64,000 bases of DNA, taken from contig CALXVG010000003.1 in assembly GCA_944391955.1 (NCBI GenBank), forward strand, positions 1 to 64,000. The letters run 5' to 3'. The stretch comes from an uncultured Clostridia bacterium (GTDB taxonomy: Bacteria; Bacillota; Clostridia; TANB77; CAG-508). A model generated the notes under the pieces. The model was given only the letters and a program-made list of their open reading frames with translations. It searched no databases and was not told where the DNA came from. Below are positions 9,752 to 20,500 of this stretch, piece by piece. The position numbers and the translations under genes were made by a program. Each line of letters opens with the position of its first letter. The first letter of the stretch is position 1.

Positions 9752-11506
9752 TTATTTTTTTAAATTATATTTTTCTCTTGCATGATAGTGAGTATGTAGT
9801 AATTCGTGTGCCATATGTCCTCCTGGTTCTCCTAAGTATTCTTCATATATTTTTAGTAAAACAGGATTTTTATGAGATTTTCTTATTTGACTTTTTTCAT
9901 CTATTTCGTACATGGCTTCTGCTCTTTTCTTTCTTACATCTACATTTGCTCTTGTTTTTGATGTTTTTATTGGTTGTCCTCCTCCCATGATACAACCACC
10001 TGGGCAAGCCATTATTTCTACAAATTGATAATCTGCTTCTCCATTTTTTATTTCTTCCATTATTTTTTGTGCATTTCCAAGTCCATGTGCTACTACTACT
10101 TTTATGTCTTGTTCTCCAATTCTTACTGTTGCTCTTTTTATTCCTTCTTCGCCTCTTACTGCTTCAAAGTTTATTTTTTCTAATTCTTGTCCTGTTAAAA
10201 TTTCTGAAACACTTCTTAATGCAGCTTCCATAACTCCACCTGTAACACCAAAAATTGCTCCTGCTCCTGTTGCTTCTCCCATTGGATCATCAAATGCTTC
10301 ATCTTCTAGTTCCACAAATTCAATATTTGCCTGTTTAATCATTCTTGCAAGTTCTCTAGTTGTTAATACACAGTCTACATCATACATTCCGTTATTCTGC
10401 AATTCTGTTCTTTGTCTTTCAAATTTTTTTGCTATACAAGGCATTACAGAAACCACATAAATTTTAGCAGGATCTATTCCCATTTTTTCTGCATAATATG
10501 TTTTTATTAATGCTCCAAACATCTCATGGGGTGATTTACAACTAGATAAATGTGGTAAATTTTCTGGATAATTTGCTTCTATATATTTTACCCAGCCTGG
10601 ACTACATGATGTAATCATTGGTAAATTATCATTTTCTTTAAGTCTTTTTATAAATTCTGTTCCTTCTTCCATAATTGTAAAGTCTGCTCCTGTGTTTGTA
10701 TCAAATACTTTATCAAATCCTAATCTTTTTAATGCTGCAACCATTTTGCCTTTTACATTTGTTCCAATTGGTAATCCAAATTCTTCTCCAAGTGCAACCC
10801 TTACAGCTGGTGCTGTTTGAACAATTGTATATATTTCTGGGTCTTTTATATTTTTCCATGCCTCTTCTGTTGAGTCTTTTTCTTTTAATGCACCAACTGG
10901 GCATGCTTTTATACATTGCCCGCAGAAAGTACAGTTTACATCATTTAAACTGTTATCTCCTACTGTTGAAATACATGAACTAAATCCTCTATTTATGCAA
11001 TCAATTGCACCTATTTTTTGTACATTTTTACATACTGATACACATCTTCTACATAATATACATTTGTTAAAATCTCTTACAATTGCTGGTGATAAATCAT
11101 CTATCTTGTGTTGATTTTTTTCTCCTTCATATCTTACGCCTGTTACATTAAATTTAACAGCTAAGTTTTGTAATTCACAATTTCCATTTCTAGTACATGT
11201 TAAACAATCACGTTGGTGATTTGATAAAATTAAATCTAATATTACCTTTCTAGCTTCTATTACTTCTGGTGAATGTGTATGTACTATCATACCTTCTTCT
11301 ACTTTTTGAATACATGATGTTGCAAAACCTCTTCTTCCTTCTACTTGGACAAGGCACATTCTGCAATCTCCAATTTCATTTATATCTTTCAAAAAACATA
11401 GTGTAGGAATATCTATACCTACTTGTTTTGCTGCTTCTAATATTGTAGTTCCTTCTGGTACAATAACTTCTTTATCATCTATTGTTAATTTTACTTCTTG
11501 AGACAT
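9752..11506 (-). CDS. hydA: NADH-dependent [FeFe] hydrogenase catalytic subunit HydA
   Basis: 584 aa. N-terminal 2Fe-2S ferredoxin domain (cysteines in PTLCF and GDCRMC), then a His-Cys3-type cluster region (CTRNGNCELQ), then two 4Fe-4S motifs (CILCRRCVSVC and CTFCGQCIKACPVG). The H-cluster domain has TSCSPGW, MPCIAKK and MACPGGCIMGGGQP. A short small-subunit-like tail ends in EPGGHMAHELLHTHY. It reduces protons with electrons from NADH, with or without ferredoxin bifurcation, in the cytoplasm with HydB and HydC. Last gene of the hyd operon, separated from hydB by a toxin-antitoxin pair. SD AAAGGAG precedes the ATG. Confidence 0.96.
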   Translation of the reverse strand: MSQEVKLTIDDKEVIVPEGTTILEAAKQVGIDIPTLCFLKDINEIGDCRMCLVQVEGRRGFATSCIQKVEEGMIVHTHSPEVIEARKVILDLILSNHQRDCLTCTRNGNCELQNLAVKFNVTGVRYEGEKNQHKIDDLSPAIVRDFNKCILCRRCVSVCKNVQKIGAIDCINRGFSSCISTVGDNSLNDVNCTFCGQCIKACPVGALKEKDSTEEAWKNIKDPEIYTIVQTAPAVRVALGEEFGLPIGTNVKGKMVAALKRLGFDKVFDTNTGADFTIMEEGTEFIKRLKENDNLPMITSCSPGWVKYIEANYPENLPHLSSCKSPHEMFGALIKTYYAEKMGIDPAKIYVVSVMPCIAKKFERQRTELQNNGMYDVDCVLTTRELARMIKQANIEFVELEDEAFDDPMGEATGAGAIFGVTGGVMEAALRSVSEILTGQELEKINFEAVRGEEGIKRATVRIGEQDIKVVVAHGLGNAQKIMEEIKNGEADYQFVEIMACPGGCIMGGGQPIKTSKTRANVDVRKKRAEAMYEIDEKSQIRKSHKNPVLLKIYEEYLGEPGGHMAHELLHTHYHAREKYNLKK

Positions 11507-11521
11507 TATTATTCTCCTTTC

Positions 11522-11914
11522 CTAGATAATATTTTTAAATTTTTCTACAAACTTTTCTATTGTATATATATGAGTATTTTTTATTCTTGTATATATTTCT
11601 TTCGCCATTTCTTCTTTATATGTATGTGTTATAAGATTTCTATCTCTTAACATATCCATATAAGCTTGTCCATCCTCTAAATATCCATTCTGAAATCCTA
11701 TTTTTATTACTCCATTTGGTCCATGTTCTTCTAATATTCCTAAATATTCTAGATATTTTTGTAAAAATTTCCAAAATAATTCAAATGTAAATTCATATGC
11801 ATGAACTATTCCTGCTCTTGATAATTCAGTATTGTTATCTTCCTTTAAAAATTGTTGTAACTTTAAATACGCTTTGCATAAATTCTCATATGATTGTTTT
11901 AAATTATCTGGCAT
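11522..11914 (-). CDS. hepT: HepT-like HEPN toxin (nucleotidyltransferase substrate-binding)
   Basis: About 130 aa, helical HI0074/HepT family. The HEPN motif R-X4-H is visible in DRNLITHTY near residue 95. In characterised MntA/HepT (type VII) pairs the HEPN protein is an RNase or RNA-targeting toxin and is silenced by AMPylation of a tyrosine next to the motif; the Y after the H is present here. I chose the ATG at 11914 because AAGGAG lies 9 nt upstream; an in-frame TTG at 11923 is possible. It overlaps mntA by 11 nt. It lies inside the hydrogenase operon, 15 nt before hydA. Confidence 0.85.
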   Translation of the reverse strand: MPDNLKQSYENLCKAYLKLQQFLKEDNNTELSRAGIVHAYEFTFELFWKFLQKYLEYLGILEEHGPNGVIKIGFQNGYLEDGQAYMDMLRDRNLITHTYKEEMAKEIYTRIKNTHIYTIEKFVEKFKNII

Positions 11915-12233
11915 ATATTTCAACTCCTTCTTTTATGATATTTTCTCTCAATTTATCTTTTTCTGACAAACTGTTAAAATTTATCAAGTCTATTTTATAC
12001 ACTAAGTATAATTCTTCTATATCATAATATATTTTGGTATTTAATGTATGTGTTAATTTCTCTCCGTACATTACAATGTCTATATCTGATGTATCTTTAT
12101 ATGTTCCTTTTGCTCTTGAACCAAATATGCATACTCGTTCTACTTCTTCATATTTTTCAAATATTTTTTTAAGTTTTTCAATTATTGTTTTGTCTAATCC
12201 AAATTTCTCTTCCATAAATTTATTTTCCTTCAT
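11904..12233 (-). CDS. mntA: MntA-like minimal nucleotidyltransferase antitoxin
   Basis: 109 aa. The polymerase-beta fold signature G-S-X10-D-X-D is intact in GSRAKGTYKDTSDIDIV (about 38-54). Family role: transfers AMP to the partner HEPN protein and neutralises it. It starts 3 nt after the hydB stop and overlaps hepT at its 3' end, so the pair is transcribed with the hydrogenase genes. Base composition matches the surroundings, so the insertion is not obviously recent. Confidence 0.87.
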   Translation of the reverse strand: MKENKFMEEKFGLDKTIIEKLKKIFEKYEEVERVCIFGSRAKGTYKDTSDIDIVMYGEKLTHTLNTKIYYDIEELYLVYKIDLINFNSLSEKDKLRENIIKEGVEIYAR

Positions 12234-12236
12234 TTT

Positions 12237-14090
12237 TTAAATAGCTTTAAAGTGGCAATTAGTTGCACATAATCCACATTTGATACATTTGTCTGTATCT
12301 ATTTTATAGCCCTCTTCTCTATTTCCTACAATTGCTCCTACTGGACAATTTCTTGCACATAAACCACATCTCTTACATTTTTCTTGATTTATTTCCATTT
12401 TTGATAATGCTTTACATTCCCTTGTTTTACAGGTTTTATGTTTTATATGGTCTAAATATTCATTTCTATAATATTTCAAGGTAGATAAAACAGGATTTGG
12501 TGCAGTTTGTCCTAGTCCACATACTGCTGTTTTTCCAATATTTATTGCTAATTCTTCTAGTTTTTCTAGTTCTTCTAAATCTGCATTGCCATCACAAATT
12601 TTTTCTAATATTTCTAACATCCTTTTCGTTCCAATTCTACAAGGTGTACATTTTCCACAACTTTCATCAACAGTAAATCCTAAATAGAATTTAGCTAGAT
12701 TTACCATACATTTTGAATCATCCATTACTATTAACCCACCAGAACCCATCATTGAACCGATTTGTTTTAGTGATTCATAGTCTATTGGCGTATCTAGGTG
12801 TTCTGCTGGTATACATCCTCCTGAAGGTCCTCCTGTTTGAGCTGCTTTAAATTCTCTACCATTTGGAATTCCTCCACCTATATCATATATAATTTCTCTT
12901 AAAGTTGTTCCCATTGGAACTTCTACTAATCCTGTATTTACAACATTTCCTCCTAATGCAAATACTTTTGTTCCTTTTGATGTTTCTGTTCCTATACTTG
13001 AATACCATTCTGCTCCATTTAAAATTATTTTAGTAATATTTGCATATGTTTCAACATTATTTATAAGGGTTGGTTTTCCCCATAAACCAGCATTTGCTGG
13101 GAATGGTGGTTTTAAACGTGGTCTACCACTTTTACCTTCTATTGATTCTAACAATGCTGTCTCTTCTCCACAAACAAAAGCTCCTGCTCCCAGTCTTACT
13201 TCTAAATCAAATTCAAAATTTGTACCAAATATATTTTTTCCCAATATTCCATAATCTCTTGCTTGATTTATTGCAGTTTGAAATCTATGTACTGCAATTG
13301 GATATTCTGCTCTAACATATATATATCCCTTATTTGCACCAATTGCATATCCAGCAATTGCCATAGCTTCTACAACACAATGTGGGTCTCCTTCTAATAT
13401 ACTTCTATCCATAAAAGCTCCTGGATCTCCTTCATCTGCATTACATATAACATATTTTTGTTCTGACTGAGCCATTCTTGTAAATTCCCATTTTTTTCCC
13501 GTTGGGAATCCTGCTCCACCTCTACCACGAAGTCCAGAATTTTTCACTTCTTCTATAACTTGTTCTGGTGTCATTTCTAATAAAACTTTTGCTAATGCTT
13601 TATATCCATCAAAAGCTATGTACTCATCTATATTTTCTGGGTCTATTATTCCACAGTTTTTTAATGCAATTCTTTTTTGCTTTTTATAGAAATTTAATTC
13701 ATCTAATCTTTTTACTACATTCTCATCTATGTCTTTGTATAACAATCTTTCTACAAGATTTCCACCTAAAATATGTGTGTTTATAATTTCTTCACAATCT
13801 TCAGGTTTGCAATGTGCATAAAATACATCTTCAGGTCTTATTATTACTATTGGACCTTTAGCACATAATCCAAAACATCCAGTTTGTATTACTTTTACAT
13901 TTTCTATGTTTTTTTCTTCTATAATTCTTCTAAATGTCTCAATAATTTCTGGTGATTTTGAAGAAGTACACCCTGTTCCTCTACATACCAAAATATGCTT
14001 TTCATGTGTATTTGCTTGTAAATTAACTCTTAAATCTAATTCTCTTCTTTTTTCTTCTCTAATCCAATTAATTTCTTCCAATGTTTTCAT
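12237..14090 (-). CDS. hydB: NuoF-like hydrogenase flavoprotein subunit HydB
   Basis: 617 aa. The N-terminal thioredoxin-like 2Fe-2S domain has CRGTGC and GCFGLC. The central NADH/FMN-binding domain has RGRGGAGFPTGKKW and GAGAFVCGEETALL. The 4Fe-4S motif is CGKCTPCRIG. Two C-terminal ferredoxin motifs follow (CKRCGLCARNC and CIKCGLCATNC). It oxidises NADH and passes electrons to HydA. The length and the extra C-terminal clusters fit HydB of the trimeric enzyme rather than respiratory NuoF. It lies 26 nt after hydC and 3 nt before mntA. Confidence 0.95.
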   Translation of the reverse strand: MKTLEEINWIREEKRRELDLRVNLQANTHEKHILVCRGTGCTSSKSPEIIETFRRIIEEKNIENVKVIQTGCFGLCAKGPIVIIRPEDVFYAHCKPEDCEEIINTHILGGNLVERLLYKDIDENVVKRLDELNFYKKQKRIALKNCGIIDPENIDEYIAFDGYKALAKVLLEMTPEQVIEEVKNSGLRGRGGAGFPTGKKWEFTRMAQSEQKYVICNADEGDPGAFMDRSILEGDPHCVVEAMAIAGYAIGANKGYIYVRAEYPIAVHRFQTAINQARDYGILGKNIFGTNFEFDLEVRLGAGAFVCGEETALLESIEGKSGRPRLKPPFPANAGLWGKPTLINNVETYANITKIILNGAEWYSSIGTETSKGTKVFALGGNVVNTGLVEVPMGTTLREIIYDIGGGIPNGREFKAAQTGGPSGGCIPAEHLDTPIDYESLKQIGSMMGSGGLIVMDDSKCMVNLAKFYLGFTVDESCGKCTPCRIGTKRMLEILEKICDGNADLEELEKLEELAINIGKTAVCGLGQTAPNPVLSTLKYYRNEYLDHIKHKTCKTRECKALSKMEINQEKCKRCGLCARNCPVGAIVGNREEGYKIDTDKCIKCGLCATNCHFKAI

Positions 14091-14116
14091 ATTTATACCA
14101 TTCCTTTCATAAGGAT

Positions 14117-14608
14117 TTATTCTTTTTCTTTATACTCTTCAATAATCTTATCTATCATTTCTGGTGTTGCATTTCCATATACTTCATTATTTACTGTAAA
14201 TACTGGTGCTAGTCCGCATGCACCTATACATCTTGTTGCTTCAATTGAAAATTTTCCATCTGGTGTAATTTCTCCAACATCTATACCTAATTTTTCTTTT
14301 AATCTGTCTAAAACTTTTTCAGAACCTTTTACATAACATGCTGTTCCTAAACATACAGAAATATTATATTTTCCCTTTGGTTTTAATGTGAATCTTGAGT
14401 AAAATGTAATTACCCCATATATTTCTGCCATTGGCATATTTAAATATTTAGATATTGCTAATTGTGCATCTGTAGAAATATATCCATATGCTTCTTGAAC
14501 TTCATTTAATATTTGTATTAAGTTACTTTTTTCTTTTGAATATTTGGATAAAATTTGTTCCATTTTTTCATCTTTTTTGTTTTCTTCGCAATTACAATTA
14601 CAACACAT
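14117..14608 (-). CDS. hydC: NuoE-like hydrogenase subunit HydC
   Basis: 163 aa. Thioredoxin-like 2Fe-2S protein with the C-X4-C (CLGTAC) and C-X3-C (CIGAC) pairs of the NuoE family. A cysteine-rich N-terminus (MCCNCNCEE) is unusual and could bind metal or be dispensable. Electron-transfer subunit of the HydABC complex. First gene of the hyd operon; SD AAAGGAGG precedes the ATG, and a TATAAT box is visible about 30 nt upstream without a convincing -35. Confidence 0.93.
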   Translation of the reverse strand: MCCNCNCEENKKDEKMEQILSKYSKEKSNLIQILNEVQEAYGYISTDAQLAISKYLNMPMAEIYGVITFYSRFTLKPKGKYNISVCLGTACYVKGSEKVLDRLKEKLGIDVGEITPDGKFSIEATRCIGACGLAPVFTVNNEVYGNATPEMIDKIIEEYKEKE

Positions 14609-14698
14609 TTTGTTACCTCCTTTTTCTTCTCCTTTATTATAATATATATTTTTAAAAAATACAGCATTTTTTCAAAATTAACAAAAATTTCTGTTTTA

Positions 14699-15931
14699 TT
14701 AAATCACCTGTTTTAATAATTGCATGAATTCAATAAAATATATCTTTACGTCTTTTCTTTTAATTTCTTCTTTAGTTTTTATTTTTATTTCTTCTATCAT
14801 ATTATCATCTATTTGTACGCTAATTTTTCCTATTTCTGTATTTTGCTCAAGTGGAGCTTCATATTCTGTATTTACTGATGATTCAACAATGATATTACTG
14901 TTTTTTAATACAGGATATATTTTATATTCTATGTTGTCTAATATTACTTCTGGATTGGTTTTTATTCCTTTATAAACATATATTCTTTTTTTATTTAAAT
15001 AACACCAATTTCTGTATTCATTTTGTATTAATTCTTCTATGTTTCTTAGTTCATAATTTTTATATGTGTATTCTATTAGTTTAATTGAATCTTTTGTTCT
15101 TATCTTTTTTGTATCTGCTCCCAATACTACTGTTATTATTTCAAAACCATTTCTATTTACAGAAGTTACTAAACATCTTCCTGCACCATTTGTAAATCCT
15201 GTTTTTACACCTGTTACACCATCTAAATATCCTAATAATTCATTTGAATTTGATATTGTTTTTGGATAACCATTTATTGTAACTGTGTATTTCTTTGTTG
15301 AAACCACCTTTGATATTATTGGATTTGATAATGCATAATCTGTTATTATTGCCAATTCTTTTGCTGTTGTATAATGTTCTTCTCTATCTAATCCATGTGG
15401 TGTTACAAAGTGTGTATTTTTTAGTCCTAATTCATCTGCTTTTATATTCATTAATTTTGTAAACTCTTCTACACTACCTGATATGCTTATTGCTATTTGT
15501 ACAGCTGCATCATTTCCTGATGGTAACATTAAACCATACAATAAATCATAATATGTAATCTTATCTCCTGTTTTTATTCCAAGTGATGAACCATTCATAT
15601 TTGCTGCTTCTTGGCATACTTCAACTTGATTTTTTAAACCTTCTTCTCCTAGCTCTTCAACCATTACAATTGCTGTCATTATTTTTGTAGTACTTGCCAT
15701 AGGAACCTCTTGATTTTCATTTTTTCCCCATATAACAGTTTTTGAAGTTCTATCATATATAACTGCTGACCTCGAATATATTGTTGGTATTTCAATAGTT
15801 TGACCTTCTTCAATAGCTTCATCTAACCATATATAATTCCATTCATCTGGGTCTTCTACTGCAAATGATGTAATACTAAAATTTAACAATATTATTAATA
15901 ATATTGTTTTTAAAAGATTTTTTATTTTCAT
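14699..15931 (-). CDS. D-alanyl-D-alanine carboxypeptidase (S11, DacF-like)
   Basis: 410 aa from the ATG at 15931, chosen for an AAGGTG SD about 9 nt upstream; a GTG at 15943 is in frame. Signal peptide at the N-terminus. Penicillin-binding motifs: S-T-T-K, S-G-N (LPSGNDAAV) and K-T-G (GVKTGFTNGAG). A PBP5-type C-terminal beta domain and a weak amphipathic end (IYFIEFMQLLKQVI) that could anchor it to the membrane. It trims the terminal D-Ala of peptidoglycan stem peptides. Independent of the hyd operon 90 nt downstream, though no terminator is evident between them. Confidence 0.93.
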   Translation of the reverse strand: MKIKNLLKTILLIILLNFSITSFAVEDPDEWNYIWLDEAIEEGQTIEIPTIYSRSAVIYDRTSKTVIWGKNENQEVPMASTTKIMTAIVMVEELGEEGLKNQVEVCQEAANMNGSSLGIKTGDKITYYDLLYGLMLPSGNDAAVQIAISISGSVEEFTKLMNIKADELGLKNTHFVTPHGLDREEHYTTAKELAIITDYALSNPIISKVVSTKKYTVTINGYPKTISNSNELLGYLDGVTGVKTGFTNGAGRCLVTSVNRNGFEIITVVLGADTKKIRTKDSIKLIEYTYKNYELRNIEELIQNEYRNWCYLNKKRIYVYKGIKTNPEVILDNIEYKIYPVLKNSNIIVESSVNTEYEAPLEQNTEIGKISVQIDDNMIEEIKIKTKEEIKRKDVKIYFIEFMQLLKQVI

Positions 15932-16040
15932 ATACAAATTCACCTTGTATATTTATATTCAGATATTATAAAAATAACCCAAAATCAATTTTAATATTAT
16001 ATACACATTACAAAAAATTCATATTTTTCCTTTTTTTGTG

Positions 16041-16069
16041 TTTACAAATTTTAAAAAAGGTTATATTAT
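16041..16069 (+). promoter_or_regulatory. Sigma-A type promoter for M18 aminopeptidase
   Basis: TTTACA, 17-nt spacer, TATTAT, about 30 nt before the ATG at 16100. Confidence 0.6.
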
Positions 16070-16099
16070 ATTGTATATTAGTAGAAAGGTGGGTTACTT

Positions 16100-17500
16100 A
16101 TGACAGAAACTGAAAAGTTAAAAGATACTTTGTTTGATAATAAGAAAAATGGTTGGGATAATTTATCTCTAGAAGCTAAACAAAATATACTTAAATTTGG
16201 TGATGAATTTATCTATTTTTTAAATAAATGTAAAACTGAAAGAGAATCTGTTTCATTTATTGTTGATATTTTAAATAAAAATGATTTTTCTGATTTAAGA
16301 GATAAACTTGTTTTAGCTCCTGGTGATAAGGTTTACTATGTAAATAGAGATAAATCTATTTATGCTGCTATTATTGGTTCAAAGCCTATTGAATCTGGGT
16401 TAAATATAGTTGGTTCACATATTGATTCTCCTAGATTAGATTTAAAACCAAATCCTTTATATGAAGATAGCGAATTTGCATACTTAAAAACTCATTATTA
16501 TGGGGGAATTAAAAAATATCAATGGACTACTATTCCTCTTAGTATTCATGGTGTTATTGTAAAAAGAAATGGTGAAAAAATAACAGTAAATATTGGTGAA
16601 GATGATGATGATCCAATCTTTACAATTACAGATCTTTTACCTCATTTAGCTCAAGAGCAAGTTGAAAAGAAATTGAAAGATGCTATACCTGGTGAAAATC
16701 TTAATTTATTAGTTGGAAGTATTCCTTTTGGAGATGAAAAAGATTCTCAAAGAGTTAAATTAAATATTTTAAAAATTTTAAATGAAAAATATGGTATTAT
16801 TGAAAGAGATTTTGTTAGTTCAGAATTAGAAATAGTTCCTGCTTTCAAAGCTAGAAGCTTAGGTTTTGACAAAAGCATGGTAGCAGGTTATGGTCAAGAT
16901 GATAGAGTTTGTGCTTATACTTCTTTAAGAGCATTTATTGAATTACACAACCCTGAAAAAACTGCGGTTTGCATATTTGCAGATAAAGAAGAAATTGGCA
17001 GTATGGGTAATACTGGTATGGAATCTAATGTATTTGATACATTTATTTCTGAATTATTGAATAGAACAAATACTAATAGACCTAATTTACTAGATAAAGT
17101 TTTCTGCAATTCTAAAATGCTTTCAGCTGATGTGGATGCTGCTTTCGACCCTATTTATGCTTCTGTATCAGAAAAGAATAATGCTGCTTTTTTCGGTAGA
17201 GGTGTTGGACTTAATAAATATACTGGTGCTCGCGGAAAATCTGGTGCTTCTGATGCCAATGCCGAATATGTAGCATATGTTAGAAATATTTTAGAAGAAA
17301 ACGGAATTTCTTATCAAATTAGCGAACTTGGAAAAGTTGATGTTGGCGGTGGAGGAACTATCGCATATATATTAGCTAATAAGGGTGTTGATGTTATAGA
17401 TTGTGGTATTCCAATTTTATGTATGCATTCTCCTTATGAGATTTCTAGTAAATTTGATATCTATGAAGCATATAGAACATATCATGCTTTTATGAAATAA
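16100..17500 (+). CDS. M18 family metalloaminopeptidase
   Basis: 466 aa, full length. Co-catalytic zinc ligands: SHIDSPRLDLKP (His and Asp, about 114-119), the catalytic pair in DKEEIGSMGN, and the later ADVDAAFDP and CGIPILCMHSPYE segments. It removes N-terminal residues, typically acidic or hydrophobic, from cytoplasmic peptides. SD GAAAGGTGG precedes the ATG. Monocistronic with its own promoter and a shared terminator facing rpoC. Confidence 0.94.
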   Translation: MTETEKLKDTLFDNKKNGWDNLSLEAKQNILKFGDEFIYFLNKCKTERESVSFIVDILNKNDFSDLRDKLVLAPGDKVYYVNRDKSIYAAIIGSKPIESGLNIVGSHIDSPRLDLKPNPLYEDSEFAYLKTHYYGGIKKYQWTTIPLSIHGVIVKRNGEKITVNIGEDDDDPIFTITDLLPHLAQEQVEKKLKDAIPGENLNLLVGSIPFGDEKDSQRVKLNILKILNEKYGIIERDFVSSELEIVPAFKARSLGFDKSMVAGYGQDDRVCAYTSLRAFIELHNPEKTAVCIFADKEEIGSMGNTGMESNVFDTFISELLNRTNTNRPNLLDKVFCNSKMLSADVDAAFDPIYASVSEKNNAAFFGRGVGLNKYTGARGKSGASDANAEYVAYVRNILEENGISYQISELGKVDVGGGGTIAYILANKGVDVIDCGIPILCMHSPYEISSKFDIYEAYRTYHAFMK

Positions 17501-17504
17501 ATTT

Positions 17505-17543
17505 TAAAAAAATTCCTCAATTTGCATTGAGGAATTTTTCTTT
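17505..17543. terminator. Bidirectional terminator between apeptidase gene and rpoC
   Basis: Perfect arms AATTCCTCAA/TTGAGGAATT (17511-17536), with A-run on the left and T-rich sequence on the right. Serves both convergent genes. Confidence 0.85.
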
Positions 17544-20500
17544 TATTCTGCTGTTTCTGTTACAGTTTCTGTTGGATTTTCTACTTTTTCTACTGGTGTT
17601 TCTTCCATCTTGTCTCCTATTTCTTCTTGCTTTTCTTCTGGCATTTCTGTATTAATCTTTTTATTTCTATAAACTGTAAGACCTGTTCCAGCTGGTATTA
17701 ATTTTCCTATAATAACATTTTCTTTTAATCCAATTAAAGAGTCTTTTTTGCCTTTTATTGCTGCTTCTGTTAATACTCTTGTTGTTTCTTGGAAAGATGC
17801 TGCTGATAAGAAACTTTCTGTTGCTAAAGATGCTTTTGTTATTCCTAGTAATATTCTTGTTCCTTTAGCTGGTATCTTACCTTCAATTTCCATTTGTTTG
17901 TTTATTTCTTTAAATTCATTAATATCAACTAATGAACCAACAAACATTGATGTATCTCCACTATCTTCTATTTTTATCTTTTTAAGCATTTGTCTTGTTA
18001 TTACTTCAATATGTTTATCATTGATATCAACACCTTGATTTCTATAAACTTTTTGAACTTCTGATGTTAAATAATCATAAACTCCTTCTGGTCCTTTTAT
18101 TGCCAATATTTCATTTGGATTAATAGAACCTTCTGTAATTGGACTACCTGCTTCTATATAATCACCTGGTTTAACTTTTATTTTTGAACCAAAGCTGATT
18201 GTATATGTTTTTGCATTGTCTTTACCTGTTATTGTTACTTCTTTTCTCTTCTTAGAATCTTGAATTGATACTGTTCCTGATATTTCAGAAATTACAGCTA
18301 ATCCTTTTGGTTTTCTTGCTTCAAATAATTCTTCAACCCTTGGTAAACCTTGTGTTATATCTCCTCCTGCAACACCACCTGTGTGGAATGTTCTCATTGT
18401 AAGCTGTGTACCTGGCTCTCCGATTGATTGTGCAGCAATTATACCAACTGCTTCTCCTATATTTACTTTCTTTCTTGTTGCTAATCCCATACCATAACAT
18501 TTGCTACATACACCGTGTTTTGTTTTACATCCAAGTACTGAACGTACTTTTACTTTTTTAATTCCTGCTGCTATTATTGCATCTGCTATAGTAGGTGTAA
18601 TTAATGTTTCTGTATCTACTATTATTTCTCCTGTTTCTGGATTTAGTATATTTTCAAATGGATATCTACCAATTAGTCTTTCATGTAATTTTTCAATTAC
18701 TTGATTTCCATCTTTGATATCTTCAACTTCTATATATTCATCAGTACCACAGTCATCTTCTCTTACTATAATGTCTTGGCTAACATCAACTAATCTTCTT
18801 GTTAAATATCCAGAGTCTGCTGTTCTTAAAGCTGTATCTGCTAAACCTTTTCTAGCACCATGTGATGAAATGAAGTATTCTAAGGCATCTAATCCTTCAC
18901 GGAAACATGCTTTAATAGGTATTTCTACCGCTTTACCAGATGTATTTGCCATAAGTCCACGCATACCTGCGATTTGTCTTAATTGGTTCATGTTACCTCT
19001 GGCTCCTGATTGTGCCATCATATAAATTGGGTTTAATTCATCAAAATTGTCTTTCATTGCTCCTGTTACATCATCTGTTGCTTGTTCCCATATTTTAATT
19101 ACTGAATCATATCTTTCTTGTTCTGTAATTAAACCTCTTCTATATTGTTTTGCAACATTTTCTACTTCTTCTTCTGCTTTTGCCAAGATGTCTTTTTTAG
19201 CTTTAGGAACTGCAACGTCTGCAACTGACACTGTTATAGCACCTTTTGTTGAATATTTGTATCCTGTTGCTTTTATATAGTCTAATAATTCAGCTGATAC
19301 ATTTAATCCATGTTTATCTATACATTTTGCTATTATTGTTCCTAGATTTTTCTTCATAACTGGGAAACTTATTTCTAAATCAAAGGCATGGTCTGGGTCG
19401 TTTCTATCTACAAATCCTAAATCTTGTGGGATTCCTTGATTGTAGATAAGTCTTCCAACTGTTGTTTCTATTGGTTTTGTTTCCATTTTTCCATTTATTT
19501 CTTTTGTTCTTCTTACTTTTACTTTTGCGTGTAATCCTAAATCACCATTTTGGTATGCAAGTAAGGCTTCGTCTTCATCTTTAAAGTACATTCCTTCACC
19601 TTTTTCTCCTGATACTTCCATAGTTAAATAGTAACTACCTAAAATCATATCTTGTGTAGGAACTGTTACTGGCTTACCATCTTGTGGTTTTAATAAGTTA
19701 TTTACTGATAACATTAAATATCTTGCTTCTGCTTGTGCTTCTGGTGATAATGGAACGTGTACAGCCATTTGGTCTCCATCAAAGTCAGCATTGAATGCTG
19801 TACATACTAGAGGATGTAGTTTTAATGCTCTTCCTTCAACTAATACTGGTTCAAAAGCTTGTATTCCTAATCTATGTAGTGTTGGAGCACGGTTTAACAT
19901 TACTGGATGATCTTTTATAACTTCTTCTAATATTCCCCAAACTTCTGGATTTAATTTTTCTACCATTCTTTTTGCACTTTTAATGTTATGTGCTAATCCT
20001 CTACTTACTAATTCTCTCATTACAAATGGTTTAAATAACTCTATTGCCATTTCTTTAGGTAATCCACATTGATATATTTTTAATTCTGGTCCTACTACTA
20101 TAACTGAACGACCTGAATAGTCAACACGTTTTCCAAGTAAGTTTTGTCTGAAACGTCCTTGTTTTCCTTTTAGCATATCTGATAATGATTTTAATGGTCT
20201 ATTTCCTGCACCTGTAACTGGTCTTCCACGTCTTCCATTATCTATTAATGCATCTGCTGCTTCTTGCAACATTCTTTTTTCATTTCTTACTATAATTTCT
20301 GGTGCACCTAATTCTAGAAGTCTTTTTAATCTGTTATTTCTATTTAGAACTCTTCTATATAAATCATTTAAATCTGATGTTGCAAATCTGCCACCATCTA
20401 ATTGTACCATTGGTCTGATATCTGGTGGAATTACTGGTAATACATTTAATACCATCCATTCTGGTTTGTTTCCTGATAGTAAAAAGCTTTCTACTGTGTC

